NCBI GenBank assembly: GCA_946803715.1
Contig: CAMPET010000053.1
Coordinates: 115,170 to 179,169 of the forward strand
Direction: 5' to 3'
Source of the DNA: Beroe ovata
Taxonomy: Eukaryota > Ctenophora > Nuda > Beroida > Beroidae
Length of the DNA stretch: 64,000 bases
Of this stretch, positions 24,145 through 36,320 are shown piece by piece (the stretch's first letter is position 1; every line of letters starts with the position of its first letter). Position numbers and translations under genes: made by a program. The notes under the pieces were generated by a model. The model was not told where the DNA came from. It saw only the letters and a program-made list of their open reading frames with translations, and made no database searches.

Positions 24145-27100
24145 TCATCCCTTCTTATCGTTGGTAATACTGGTCTTGGTGATCTGTGTTGTCCGCTGGG
24201 ATTTCCTCGTCCTACTGATACTCTGACTAACCTTGACACCGCCTCCCTTTCCACCACTGCCTTTCAGAGCTTTGTATCTGGAGACGGGAGTATAGTGGAG
24301 CTCAAAGTTTGAAAAAGGATCTTGTTAGACTGCGACGTATATGACTCATTTTCAGAGCTATATTAAAGAAATATCAAATTTGAAATTGAAGATTGATTCT
24401 GAAATCAACGAAAATCCAGTCACTTTATACCTGGCTTTGAACTCTGCAGCCTCTGGATGCTCCACTTGAGTTAAGTACTCCACCCATTGTTTACATTCCT
24501 TGACCTGACCTATGTTCAACAATCCATCCAGTAGGGTCACTATCAGTGATACCAACTTCACCTTTTCTTCCGATATGGAGATGGTTTTGATCCCGAACTT
24601 GGCAGCCCTGCGGGGAATGATTGTTAATGAATGATCCCCATGACCCATCGGAGGGATTTTCTTAGAAAACGGGCCTGCAATTACGGCGTGAGGCAGACCT
24701 CTATATAATGCAGAACTGGTCGATCTTTTATCGACTGTCATTGCTTACTCACTGTTCCATGAGAGAGTTAGCTTTCACGACATCTCCCTCAATCAGCTGG
24801 AAATAGCTGAGTGTCCGGAACGCCCGTGCCTTCACCGAACAGTCCTGAGATTTCTCCGCTGCCTGAGGACGAAGCATATTATTGATTTACGATCAGTAAT
24901 TCTATAGAAAGAGACGCGCGGCGCAATGTCAGCAATTGAGTTTGACCGTGATGTTCGATGATGAGAATAAGATGCAGATTTCTACGGAAAGGTGATGCGC
25001 GAGAAACTCTCCTAATTTGAAGGTCTAATTTACAGTCTAATTAACACAATTAGACCCTGCCCACTGCCCACTATTCTCGGAAAATGCTCCCCTTTAACTT
25101 CTCCACTTGCCGTACAGAGTACCTGCTTACCTGACGGAGATATTTGAAGGCAACATCTTTGCTATTTCGCAGGATTGACACGTTAGCTAACTCCAGGAAA
25201 CACCGCTGTTGGTTGGGGTTGAGGATGAGGGCTGTTTCGAGATGACGGTGAATCTCTGCCAACTCAGATAGGATTTCCTCATTTATCTGGGGGGGGGGGG
25301 TTNTGATAGAACGGGGTACGAATGCAGATGAAACCATTCCTCAACGGGAAATGGAGTATTTTTATGGCGATCAATAACTCATATCAAGGGAATCATATCA
25401 AGGAACATATCAAGGGACTCTAGGCAAACATTTGCAAATATTGGACGAAGAAGATTGAAGAAGATAGGTATCTTACCACAGGGGGTGGGGGAGGGGTTGG
25501 TGGTTTGGGTGGTGTCTTGTCCTTGCTCCCCTTGGAGTGTTCCTTCTTACTGACCGGCTGAGGGGAACAAAGTGAGAGCGGAATAAGGGCAGGGATTGGG
25601 ATGTTTTCGAGGATACGATCAACCATGAAATACCGTAAAAACTGTAAAATTTCCTTCGAAAAGACAAAAGTTTTCTGGCAGTTTGCCAGATATTATCCCA
25701 CGCCTAATGTTACCTACCTCTGCAGCTTCTCGTTCCAGTTCAGCAAGTTCACTGACAATTCTCTCGATCTCGACTGCTTCATCTATACTCTTACCTGAGT
25801 ATTGCTTTGAATGGAGGATACGTGATAAAAACATGACCTTCATAAGCGAACGTGATTGCTGCCCATGGTCACCACGAAATCAGCACTAATATACGCCGTC
25901 ATAAGAGTATAAATACTCTCAAACCTTTGAAGAGTTTTCCTTTCTTAGACAGTGCTAGATGTAAGTATGCAAATGAAGTAGGGTGCTTCTTGATTGACCG
26001 TTTCAGCAGATGTATACAACCCTCAGTGCCGTCATAATCTTCGTACTTTGACTTCTCTTTCGCTACCATGTAGTCGGTGAAAGGGTCACTGCGCCGCAGC
26101 GCCTGAGATTCGGTGAATTGATCAAGTCAACGGTCAGATTGAAATATTGGACAGAAATCATTGAAACACAGAAATTATTGGACAGAAATCATGGAAAATC
26201 ATCGAATCTATCATGGAATATCTTCAGAAGCTGCACATTCAATTATCACCTCTTTAAGTAAGCTCTCAGCTTTGGGATCCATCCCATTTCTATGAGATGC
26301 GTCTCTGCGATTCAGCAGCCTCGCCAGGAAAACCTTGGCTAACCCAAACTCAGGTTTACGTTGTATGATGGAGTGGAGCTTTTCCGAGGAGGCAGTGAGG
26401 TAGTAACACTCCGTTATTCTGAAGAAAGAGTTGTTCCTATAATCGAAACTAAAGGAATTTCCACCTAACCTCAAAGGTATGTTAGAACAGCACCTCAGGG
26501 AAGCGAGATCATATGGTCAAAATTCGACCGGTAATCGAATCAGCGCCCACTTTTTACCCACCTATCGATATGCTTGCTGAAGTTGTACTGAACGAGTGCC
26601 GCCCCGAGTGCGGTAAACTCATGGTCTGGTTCGTACAGGAGGGAGGAAGTGAAGAGTCGATCTGCCACGCAGTTCAGCCCGAGGAATGAATGTGCCCATG
26701 CTATGTCCGCTATCGACCGTCCTAGGTGGGGGAAATTAGGGAAATTAGGTGGGGGAAATTAGGGAAATTAGGTGGGGGAAATTAGGGAACACCTTGCCAC
26801 ACCTATCAATGGGGGACAATTACTAGGTACGGAAATTCTTCAGAATACGTTGAAATGTGGCCGATGGTCATAACAAACTTTCCGCAACACACAGTTCGTT
26901 TGTATCTAATTTGAAACCTCTATGATCTCCAAATCGAAGCTTTCGTAAAGTACTAACCCAGCTTCTTCCGCTCCAACAGTCTTGGTAAAGACCTCACGGA
27001 AGTGATGAGACTCTCCAAAGTCAGGTCAGCTTCCTCAAAGTCTTCCAGAAGACGGAGGAGGTTCACCCTGTTAGCGAGACCCACCAAGTTATCCTGAGCG

Positions 27101-28961
27101 AAGCATAATGTGTGTGTGTGTGTGTGAGTGTGTGTGTGTGTGNNNNNNNNNNNNNNNNNNNNNNNNNNNNNNNNNNNNNNNNNNNNNNNNNNNNNNNNNN
27201 NNNNNNNNNNNNNNNNNNNNNNNNNNNNNNNNNNNNNNNNNNNNNNNNNNNNNNNNNNNNNNNNNNNNNNNNNNNNGTCTGTGTGTGTGTGTGTGTGTGT
27301 GGGGCGAGTGGGGCAGGGGCAGGGGTATGATTCGCGAAGACATAAGTAAAACGTGTTCAAAAATGTTCTATAAAAGTATAAAGGTTTCAGAGAACCATCT
27401 GCCGTCTTTTTTGTAGGGGCACAGCTTATCAGCTTATATTTTGATATCTCCGTTGCTCCTTTGAAATCGATCATGTAAATGGAAAAAGTAGATAGCACAA
27501 TCGTTTAGATTGCAATTTATCAATTCTTCGAATCTTTTCGAATCGATGGAATGGAAAAGGATTTAAAGTGAAATGAACTTAGAAGCATGAAATTTTAAAG
27601 TTAATCGAAAACAGCGCTGTTACAAGTGTAAGACTTTTTCTCGATCTAAATTGAGTCATTGTTTAACGCCTGGAATGCTATTTTAGACATAGTAAAGAGT
27701 GGACTAAATATATCACAATTTTGTGATAAAGAGTAGTGGCGAATAGATGATACTATCGTTATTTGCTGATGAGGACACCTGCAAGAACGAGACCTAAGTA
27801 AGGGTCATGTGAAATTTAATCATTGACCCCAACTATTTTGTGCTCTACAAGCCCTCTACTGACCCCCCGCACCAAACCCAAGATGTTATCATATTGTTTA
27901 CCTTATCAAGAGAGGAGGCGATGTCGAAGTATCTCAGGGCATTGTCGTACTCTTCATTCAAGTAGCATATGTACCCCAGCATATTGTAGATAGGGGCGCT
28001 GAAAATAGAAGGACGGGTGTTAGAAAGTGATAAACACATAGGGGTGATGAAACTGCCGCAAAATCTGGGATATCTAAAATTGGCCTAGGACTAGGAGCGA
28101 GATGATGGGCCAATGATCCTGATAGCTTCGTCTAAGTCCATATTATCATATTAGCATTCGCGGGAAAGCAGCCAAAAGTCATTACCGTGACTGGAGAATG
28201 CAGAACGAATTTGGAATGCTGAATATTTTCAAAAATTATGCTCATGTGACCATAATATTATTGTTTTTGATAGACTTAGAGAATGAGTAGGAGTCGAATT
28301 CGCACATGCTTGACGAGCACATGTACTTAAAAAACCCTGTCAATTGACAAATCGGATAGCTATTTTTTGTAACGGTAGAATTATCGTAGTAAGAAAGTAA
28401 AATAGAAAACTGGTGAGGTCAGTTGTCGCTTAACAAGCAATTGCTGTTCAGTACGCCACAATAATTGCTTCTTGTTGTAGGTTACGTAAATAATTTCAAT
28501 AACAATCCGAGTATTTGCAAACAATCAGTTTTCGAGCATGTAGTAATCAGAAAATTCCATGACTTAGACTTGGTAAGATACGTCAAGGTGACTACTTGAC
28601 TTAGAACGTCTACTTTTAAGATAGGTAGTCTTCTATCTCATGAAATAGGGTATAGAGCTATGAGCTTATAATAACTTGATTAGAAACGTCATCACCTGAA
28701 TGCTTGTGGTAAAGAGTGAAGGATCAGGGTAAGTCTTTCCAGTGCTCCTTTCTCATCTCCTACAGATAAACTGAAACAGATCGAGTCTTTAGATGAGCAA
28801 AATGAGCGGAGCAACCAAAATTAATTATGGAGGAGAATTCTGAGATAGAGGATTAATAACAAAAACAAGAAATCAATTCACCAGTATGAAAAGTGGGAAG
28901 GTATCTTCTTCAGGAAAACTTCCTTGTCGAGTGAGGAAAACGGGGGCACGTCCAATAACAT
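24145..28961 (-). CDS. TPR protein resembling IFIT family
   Basis: Thirteen exons agree in phase: 28979-28882, 28770-28696, 27998-27902, 27093-26958, 26721-26562, 26418-26250, 26102-25925, 25794-25718, 25557-25477, 25286-25131, 24862-24753, 24607-24431, 24277-24145. The first in-frame ATG is at 28961, giving about 542 residues; an upstream exon is possible. The predicted protein is a run of TPR helices. Details match IFIT proteins: an N-terminal IPSHFSY segment (IFIT HFTW), YNMLGYICYLNEEYDNAL, LYEPDHEFTALGAAL (IFIT EPDNPE...GYA), RKPEFGLAKVFLARLL (IFIT NPDNGYIKVLLALKL) and KKHPTSFAYLHLAL (IFIT KKPTFEVAHLDLA). TTC22 is the other close alternative. A lysine/proline-rich insert (25557-25477) interrupts the TPRs, and the tail is basic and Gly/Lys-rich. 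A 134-N gap lies in one intron. IFITs bind RNA or proteins in innate immunity; that role here is inference only. Confidence 0.72.
26727..26790 (+). repeat. Short GTGGGGGAAATTAGGGAAATTAG tandem tract
   Basis: Two to three copies of a 22-24-bp unit built on GTGGGGGAAATTAGGGAAAT, in the intron between the fourth and fifth exons of the IFIT-like gene. The tract begins just outside the acceptor of the exon at 26721. Confidence 0.8.
27143..27276. other. Assembly gap (134 N) inside (TG)n
   Basis: The gap is flanked by TG repeats on both sides, in an intron of the IFIT-like gene. It is probably a collapsed or unreadable microsatellite; no coding exon is needed here because the flanking exons agree in phase. 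Confidence 0.95.
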
Positions 28962-31100
28962 GGTCCAGTTCTGCAGGTTCTATATGAGAGGAAGTGAAAT
29001 GGTATCAGTCACAGAACACTGAATTTGGGGAGGTGCAAAAGATTGGTCTCTTTCGCTTTCAGAATTCATGAGATTGAAAATTTCTCAATTTCGGGATATG
29101 AGGTGAAGCTCGAAACACAGAAATGATCATGATCGTAGCTGTGTTTGATTACAAAAGAGATCGCTGGCACACACACAACCAAAACACGCGCGAAGCTCCC
29201 CCCTCGATTTTTGAGGGAGACTAAATGATCCTAACTACGGTAAATGATTATGCATGCTCGCCTGCAGCCTAGCGCTAGAAGCCTATGTGACATACAACCA
29301 TGAACGAGGGAAGGAAATTTCATCAGAAATTTGAGACTCAATCTTTTCCGGTGATTCGTTAATTCAAATCATCTATTGGAATGTGTCAAATTATCGTCAG
29401 ATCTGTTCAGTCATATTTCTCAAATTGTGCATCTATAAGTACACTATAAAAGGGTGGAGCAAACCCTGATGGTTGCGGATCGTGCATATTCGCGTTGCCA
29501 TGGTGATGGATATGGGCTAATTTATCTGGGTAAAACATCAACAATCTGCTGCCCAATATGGTCCCGGTCCAGGAAAAAGAAGCAATCATGAATCTGAGCT
29601 CCAAGCGATGATACCAAAGGAACGTTCTCGAACCTTGAATCAAAAAGAAAAGAAGACAAAATATAACAGGCGTGTGTGTGTCTGTGTACGGCGTACGCGT
29701 CAATCTCAGCTTAATAATAGTGCAACAGATATCTACAATAAATGAACAGAAAAGTCATCTTGATCAAATAATTTGATGCTTGTTGATTTGAGATGATGAC
29801 GCAAGTAATACTGTCAAAATTTATCATCAAGCTATGGACAGAGTTTGAATCGAGCATATTGAGATATAAGAGGGAAAATCTGACTAGGGGTTAACAGAAT
29901 TTAGAATTTTGGTGTCCAGGAGACTGTGTGAAATCTTATAGTCGCTCAAATTGAGGGTTAAAGAGGAACCCAAAGATTCAAAAAACCTCACGTAGTGTTT
30001 GAAACAATTGAATATTCCTTACACTCAACGAAAAATCTATCATACATAAGTAATAATGAATTTTCATCAAGCCTAACGGTTTTAAAAACCGAATTTAGGT
30101 GGCCAAAAACATGCAACAACAATTCCTCCCTCGGTCGCTCATACTCGGTAACAGACTACTCAGTAAAAATATCTGATAAAGCATGGCAAAGTATGGAATG
30201 ATGGAAGTAGTGTCAATACTTAGCACGTGCATATCAGGTGACTTATTCCCACGTGCGCGCTTCACGTGATAATAGAACGCGCGCGCCATGCGCGTCCTTA
30301 TCAACACGTGATGATATAAGAACATAACGGAGCTAGAGCTGGAATCACGTGGTATGTGCATCACATGCTCAAACTAACACGTGATTTAAAAATCACGTGA
30401 TTCTAATGATTCGTAATTAAAATTTCGCATCATAAGCATCCATTGTTCATAGTAACTGCCGGGTCTGTTTTGAATATTCTTATCAGAACATACACATATA
30501 TATATGCGATCAGTCTGACGGTTTTAGTCCATGCATACTGGACGTTATGACTGGTCCACTGGTCCAGGGCGGTTCTAATATACATGGTTCAAGATGGTAA
30601 CACCAGAATGTTCTAGGTGGTGCTAGGCATCATCCTTAACCTATTGGTAGAACCGGTGTTGTCGAAGGTTTTTGCGGATTTCTACAGTTTACGTAGAGTA
30701 TCAGAAAGATGGGTGATAGATGTCTGAAATCAGACAGGCGTTGAGCGGATTCTTCCTGCAACAACTTCGTGGATCAATTCGACTTTTGCTCAAACCCACG
30801 AATATGTTCGGGAAGGTTCCAGAATCCGAAGCAAAAATGATTCAACCGAACAGCATTAAAATCATTTTTATCATGATGACATTCTGTCTGGAAATGTTAA
30901 AATATTTCATTGTGCTCGAATACGAATATATGTATGTTATTTATAAAACATTTTATTGTGTTTTAATAAGAATATCTCCATTCTCACGTGTAGTAGCTGG
31001 AAATACACGTTGTCAAAGTACGTGTCAAACATAAATAAATGGCTGAATCCACTTGGCTCATGATGAATTTTACTATTGTCACTAAATATCTGGAAGCTCA

Positions 31101-31152
31101 TTTCTCGACAACTATAATAAAACCTATTAGTATTATCATAGTTGTCGAGAAA
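31101..31152. repeat. Inverted repeat, 15-bp arms
   Basis: The arms TTTCTCGACAACTAT and ATAGTTGTCGAGAAA are exact complements around a 22-base spacer. The structure lies in a gene-free AT-rich stretch and its origin is unknown. Confidence 0.85.
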
Positions 31153-33908
31153 TATGATAATGGGCCTACCATTACCATAATCTCGAAATTCGAAGATCAA
31201 TGTGATCTTTACCCCAAAATATAGCTTTCTTTGACCTCCCTGCTCTACATCGACCCTCTATTACGACCCTTGAGTAAGATATCAATCACATCATGGTGTC
31301 AAATCTAATACTGTTTATTGTAATCGAGCACTATATCGTTCACCCGACATGATATATAGGTACCGCATAATATTATGGTGGAATGTGATGTAATATGACA
31401 GCTGACAAACTGACAGAGAATGATTATGAAGATGACCCCAAAATAAGATTCATTTCATGATTCAGATTGACCCTTCATATAGATTAATCCTATCGCAAAA
31501 TATGACTCAATTTCGTCCTCTCAATTCTTCATTCGAGTGGCAAGAGTGTTTTGCGATATAAATTTACCCAAATTTGCATCTATTAACTGTTTTCTCAGAA
31601 TTCAAATATAATAAAGTTACTGAACATGATTTAAGACGGCGTTGAATAAATTTCATACGACATAATGATCTGCTTAGCCCGATAATCAATAATCATCTGA
31701 GTATATAGCACTGTCTGACACGCCTTGATTTACTCTTATCACAACTTGATCAGATTAAGTGTTAGTTATGCTAGGTAATCGTGTTGTAAGTTGCTGGCTC
31801 ACTCTATGGAAGGAACCCTTGGATAAGACCAGTTTTGTATCGAGTCTAAGGTACCCTTTGTACAAATGAATTGGCCATTCTTCATTGCACAACCTTCAGA
31901 CCGCGCAAGTTCACTAAGAGAACAATAATGTTAATGACGATTATTGTCACCAATTATTCGGTCATCATAATTGTCGTTTTTGATTATCTCCCCCGGTAAT
32001 TGGTACTTAGCACAAATATTGAGGCTAGGTGACTTTTTGTCAACGTTCAATATAGATGTTTACATGGTCTACGGATGACATAGTTTCTAGTTTCATTCGA
32101 AATTGAAGCTTTGTGATAAAAGAGATGGTGTCTACAAATATCTTCATTTATGATCGATCATGAACTTCACAATCATCTCGACTCCGTCGTCACGTTTCTC
32201 TTAATTGTGATTCCACGACGAATTGTAAAAATGTTTCTGAAAAAACCTCAGAATCTTCATCGTACACGTCGCTCACAAACACAAAACGTGCGTATTCTGT
32301 AGAACAGACACACGTTAAGGTCACGTGATATCGCATGTGCAGACAGCTTGGAAAAAGAGACAGCCATGACTACGTCTGCTCTGAGACCACAATGTCTGAC
32401 CAAATACCATCAAAACTTTCGTCCCGTGTCAGCATAAATATGTAAATTGCTACGACTGGAATCTTCTTTAACCGTCTATAAAGGTTTTTGTCTATTGTTC
32501 AATTAATCGTACCTATTGATTTATTTATTGTGGCTTAGAATCTAATTTTAGACTTCAATTAGTTATAGAAGTTTAACAACGATTGAAATTTCTTGAATAT
32601 TTTTGAGTGAGTCAAAATTGAATTATGCTTATTATATTGTGCTGTAGTATAACAATAGTCAAGCATTCATGAATCCGAAATTCGATCGTCCCTTTTTTGA
32701 AATGTTTTTCGCAACCCTGAATCAACGTCTTTCAAAATATCGCGATATATGCCATCGAAAATTTGGCTTCAAATTCAGTCGAACTTTGAACTGTACGTAC
32801 AAATTTTATAATTTGCCTTTTCTTCGACAAATCAGCTGCGAAAGCTGTTCAGTGATTTCGGCGTACCTTGCTTCTAATGTGAAAGAATCAACCAACTTCA
32901 GTATTTAAAGACACGTTAAGGAGCTATATTCTACTTCAATACCTGCATTGAGTTATGTTATCACTCCACCTTGATCTTATGGTGTTTGGGGCGTTTTTTT
33001 GCCATGTGGCTGATGAGAATGCTTCCACCGTTCTTTCATGAAATTTTGATCATCGCAATAGTGTTTGGGTACTCAGATGTTATTTATAGGTTTCGGGTTT
33101 TGAGCTCATAACAGAAAACCTCACGCACCTAAAATTAGGATAATCATAATATGTTGCCCTGTGCGAATCATAAATCTGCAATGATCAGCAAACACGGTAT
33201 GCTTGAGTCAACAGCTGTGCTGCTAGTGCAAACACCCATCATCATGTGGCATTAAAGTGTCATAATTTCGGCGCAGATCATCGCTGACACTTTATAGTGC
33301 CAAAATTAGGGTCACGATCACACTTGAGTCGCTGTTCTTATCAGATTTGTGTCACGTAGGGCACTATTAAGTGCGATAATAAGCTCTTGATGACGCCAAT
33401 ATATAGTAGCAGAAATAAGACATAGGAATAGATGTGTAGGATAGGGTGTGATGGGGCAAGTGACGTATGATGATAAACAATTTGCAGCATACCCCTGATA
33501 TCACAATTCATAACTTTGAGGAGGAATTTCATTATTTCAACCCTTTTCCCTCCACAAAGTTATTTTCGAACTCCCCCTAGATGTCCCTGAATTCAGCCTT
33601 TTCCCTCCGCAAAGTTATTTTTCCGACTTTTCCCTAAAGAAAAGAAAGCTACCAAATAGCGTCTGCTAAACCAAATGACCTCAATATCTCTACCACCCAA
33701 TTAAATCTCCATGTAAGGAAATTGTGATAATTATTTAGCTCGAATGAGCATGGTTACATAGCATCTCTCTCTCTCTATAATTAATATCAGGGGCATAATA
33801 AATCACCTACTCGAGCGGAATCCACAATAACCACGCCCTACATTATCACACTCTGCATGAGCACGCTGTGTTTAGCTGTCTCTGCAATCGTTCCACCTCC
33901 ACAATTTG

Positions 33909-34136
33909 CTATAACTCGTACCTGATTATGCAGTATCTGCCCCTTGTCACGTCATGTACCCTGAGGATCTCTAAATTTGTGCCGCTCCACCCCTCACACC
34001 ATTTAGTCCAGGACCTCTTTCCACGGCATTTGTAGACCATTTGGCTATCGATTTTACAAACCCCCTGTCGTAGTAGCAGACGTATCCCATCCAATTTTTG
34101 GATGATTTGAGCCTTGGTCATGACCCAGTCATGAGA
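33909..34136 (-). CDS. Possible orphan terminal exon
   Basis: On the minus strand a TTTCAG acceptor precedes 75 open codons ending in TAG at 33909. The predicted segment contains KLDGIRLLLRQG and four cysteines including KWCEGWSG and RYCIIR. It does not read like random sequence, but I could not find a partner exon or name a family. An alternative donor (CAG|GTACGAG at 33921) would make it internal. It is listed because it stands out in an otherwise empty stretch; it may be chance. Confidence 0.25.
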   Translation of the reverse strand, partial: SHDWVMTKAQIIQKLDGIRLLLRQGVCKIDSQMVYKCRGKRSWTKWCEGWSGTNLEILRVHDVTRGRYCIIRYEL

Positions 34137-36320
34137 CTGAAATTTCCTCATCAAAATTCATACGTCACATACTCAACTTATCACATTATGAAACCATACT
34201 TAACACAATGATTAACGCCACCAAATATTATTCCCATATCCCTGATGATATTGGGAACACTATTTATCGGCATTAAACCCCATAATTGAACCTATTTATC
34301 CCCCAATCTGACCTATAAACTATATAACCCCCTCATCCTATAACTTGAGCAACCTCACATATCTCTAATATATTCGCGAGTCTCGAAATACACCATTAAC
34401 TCATTCCTAGCGACAATTAGGTGCTGATAGACACCAGTTATATTTGTTCTGTTATATCGTTAATAATAGATGGCAAGGGAAATGCCATAGTTTAAGTAGC
34501 CGGTGGATTCTTGGATAATGACGTATGGAACAGTGGGGTCTGTGCGCAGCCGTGTGCGCGCACAGTCCCGCGCCGATATAATGGATGCTTCATAGTGGTT
34601 TAGCGATAAGTTTATAAGTTTGAGCTTTTTAATCCGCTAGCCAACACTTTTCACTGATATACCGAATAAGTAGGTTCTGCTCAACCATGCCATAGTAGGG
34701 GTGAGCGGCAAATTTCATTGACATTAGGCTTGTGACAGTATGCGATGGATATGTGTGTGTGTGTGTGTGTGTGTGTGTAGGTGCGCTTTTCAGAATAAAT
34801 TATATATGTACGAAAAAGACAGATTTATGTAAGCGTTTAGATAATAGACCATCCAGTTGATTCTTCATATTTCCGGTCAAATTTCCACACATATGTTCTA
34901 TCCAGCCTTTGTGAATCCCCCTCTTATTTTTCTTCTCGGAAACATTTTCCCCGAAAAGCAAAATAATATCCTGGAAATAATTATAGTTCATCTGTCACAA
35001 CTTCAGCTTCGCTTAAATTTCTGCATTTTGGAAATAAATTCATAAGTTTAATTTCACATAGAGGTTGAAACAGTGCTTATCACAAAATCTCGTACGATTC
35101 TTTGGAGAAAAATAGACTGCAAGATTTTGTCGTATCGCAGTTTGTTTGTTCGCAACATAAAAGGTTTGAACTTCATATCATATTTACTGAACTATATTAG
35201 CCTTTACTTTGTGCTATTTTCGTTTCGAAAATACAACAATTTTTGCTTTTACAGCAATTTTCGTCAAGTTGCGACTTGATACAAAAGAATGAGAAAATCA
35301 CACAAGTACTTGGAATCCGTGGATAACTTTTTGAGTTCAATATGTAAAACTATGGATACTTTCGTCACGCTAAATATTTTACCTACTGATCCAAACTTAA
35401 ATCATTCTCGCGTTTCATTCACCAAAGTGCAAGCGGTCGCTAATATCTCAGAGAAGATCTTTCAAGAATCGATTTTACCTTTATCAAACTTCTAAATTGG
35501 CAAAATATATATACCTTTTCAAACGCACGTGATTCATGGTTTATTAATAGATGTCGCCCGCGATTCATCGTTGATAAAAAGTCACTAAATCGGTTTATAT
35601 AGGTAGTTCTGAGCTATGATTAATCGATGCAGCTTTTATATTTTCGATAATAATCTCCATTCGCTTTGCAATGCGATCATGAGTGGCAAAATTTCGCAAA
35701 TTGCTTTGAATTTCGTCAAAAACCCAATACCATTTTAACATTTCAATTGTTTTTAAAGCAAATTATCATGTGCCCCAAATATTTTAACATCATATCATGC
35801 ACTAATTATGCTTCGTGACCTAGTACTGATTACAAAGAAAATGGCGATAATGTGCAACTTTTAGGGATTCAATGGAAAGACACTCATCGTTATTTAAGAG
35901 TCTGCGTATAATTGTTACAGTAGACCCCTTGGGAAACATATACTTCAGTACTGCAATCTACAATATCAGGCCCATTCACGATTCCGAGAAATCGCTAGAT
36001 CGATACATTCCGAAATTACGGGATCTCGAAATCAATGCCGACTGAATAATTGTTCAAATTTTCCGGTGAGCATTATCAAATAATGGCGATCATTATCACT
36101 TCATACACGCGCATTACTCGAGAGCAAATATTTGGCCTGAACACCCGATAAGGACCGGAATTCAAACGTGAGAAAAATATCAAAATATATTTGGGAATTA
36201 AATCATTCAATGAGACAAATTCATTAAGTAGCCCTAATTTTTGTGACGATGTACCTATATAATGCATTGACCGTTTTTATTCACGCTAAAATATTTATAA
36301 ACTATGCTTACCTATACAGC

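Larger units (their letters stand above)
28980..36320. other. Gene-poor region
   Basis: No complete gene recognised over 7.3 kb. It contains a cluster of CACGTG sites (30223-30396), a 15-bp-arm hairpin (31101-31115 with 31138-31152, arms TTTCTCGACAACTAT and its complement), a (TG)n tract (34752-34778) and one possible orphan exon (33909-34136). The 5' UTR of the IFIT-like gene may lie at its left end. Many small open frames are present but show no domains. Confidence 0.5.

Noticed and set aside
26953-27498. Open frames spanning the 27143-27276 gap
   Set aside because: Same artefact; only 27093-26958 is a real exon of the IFIT-like gene.
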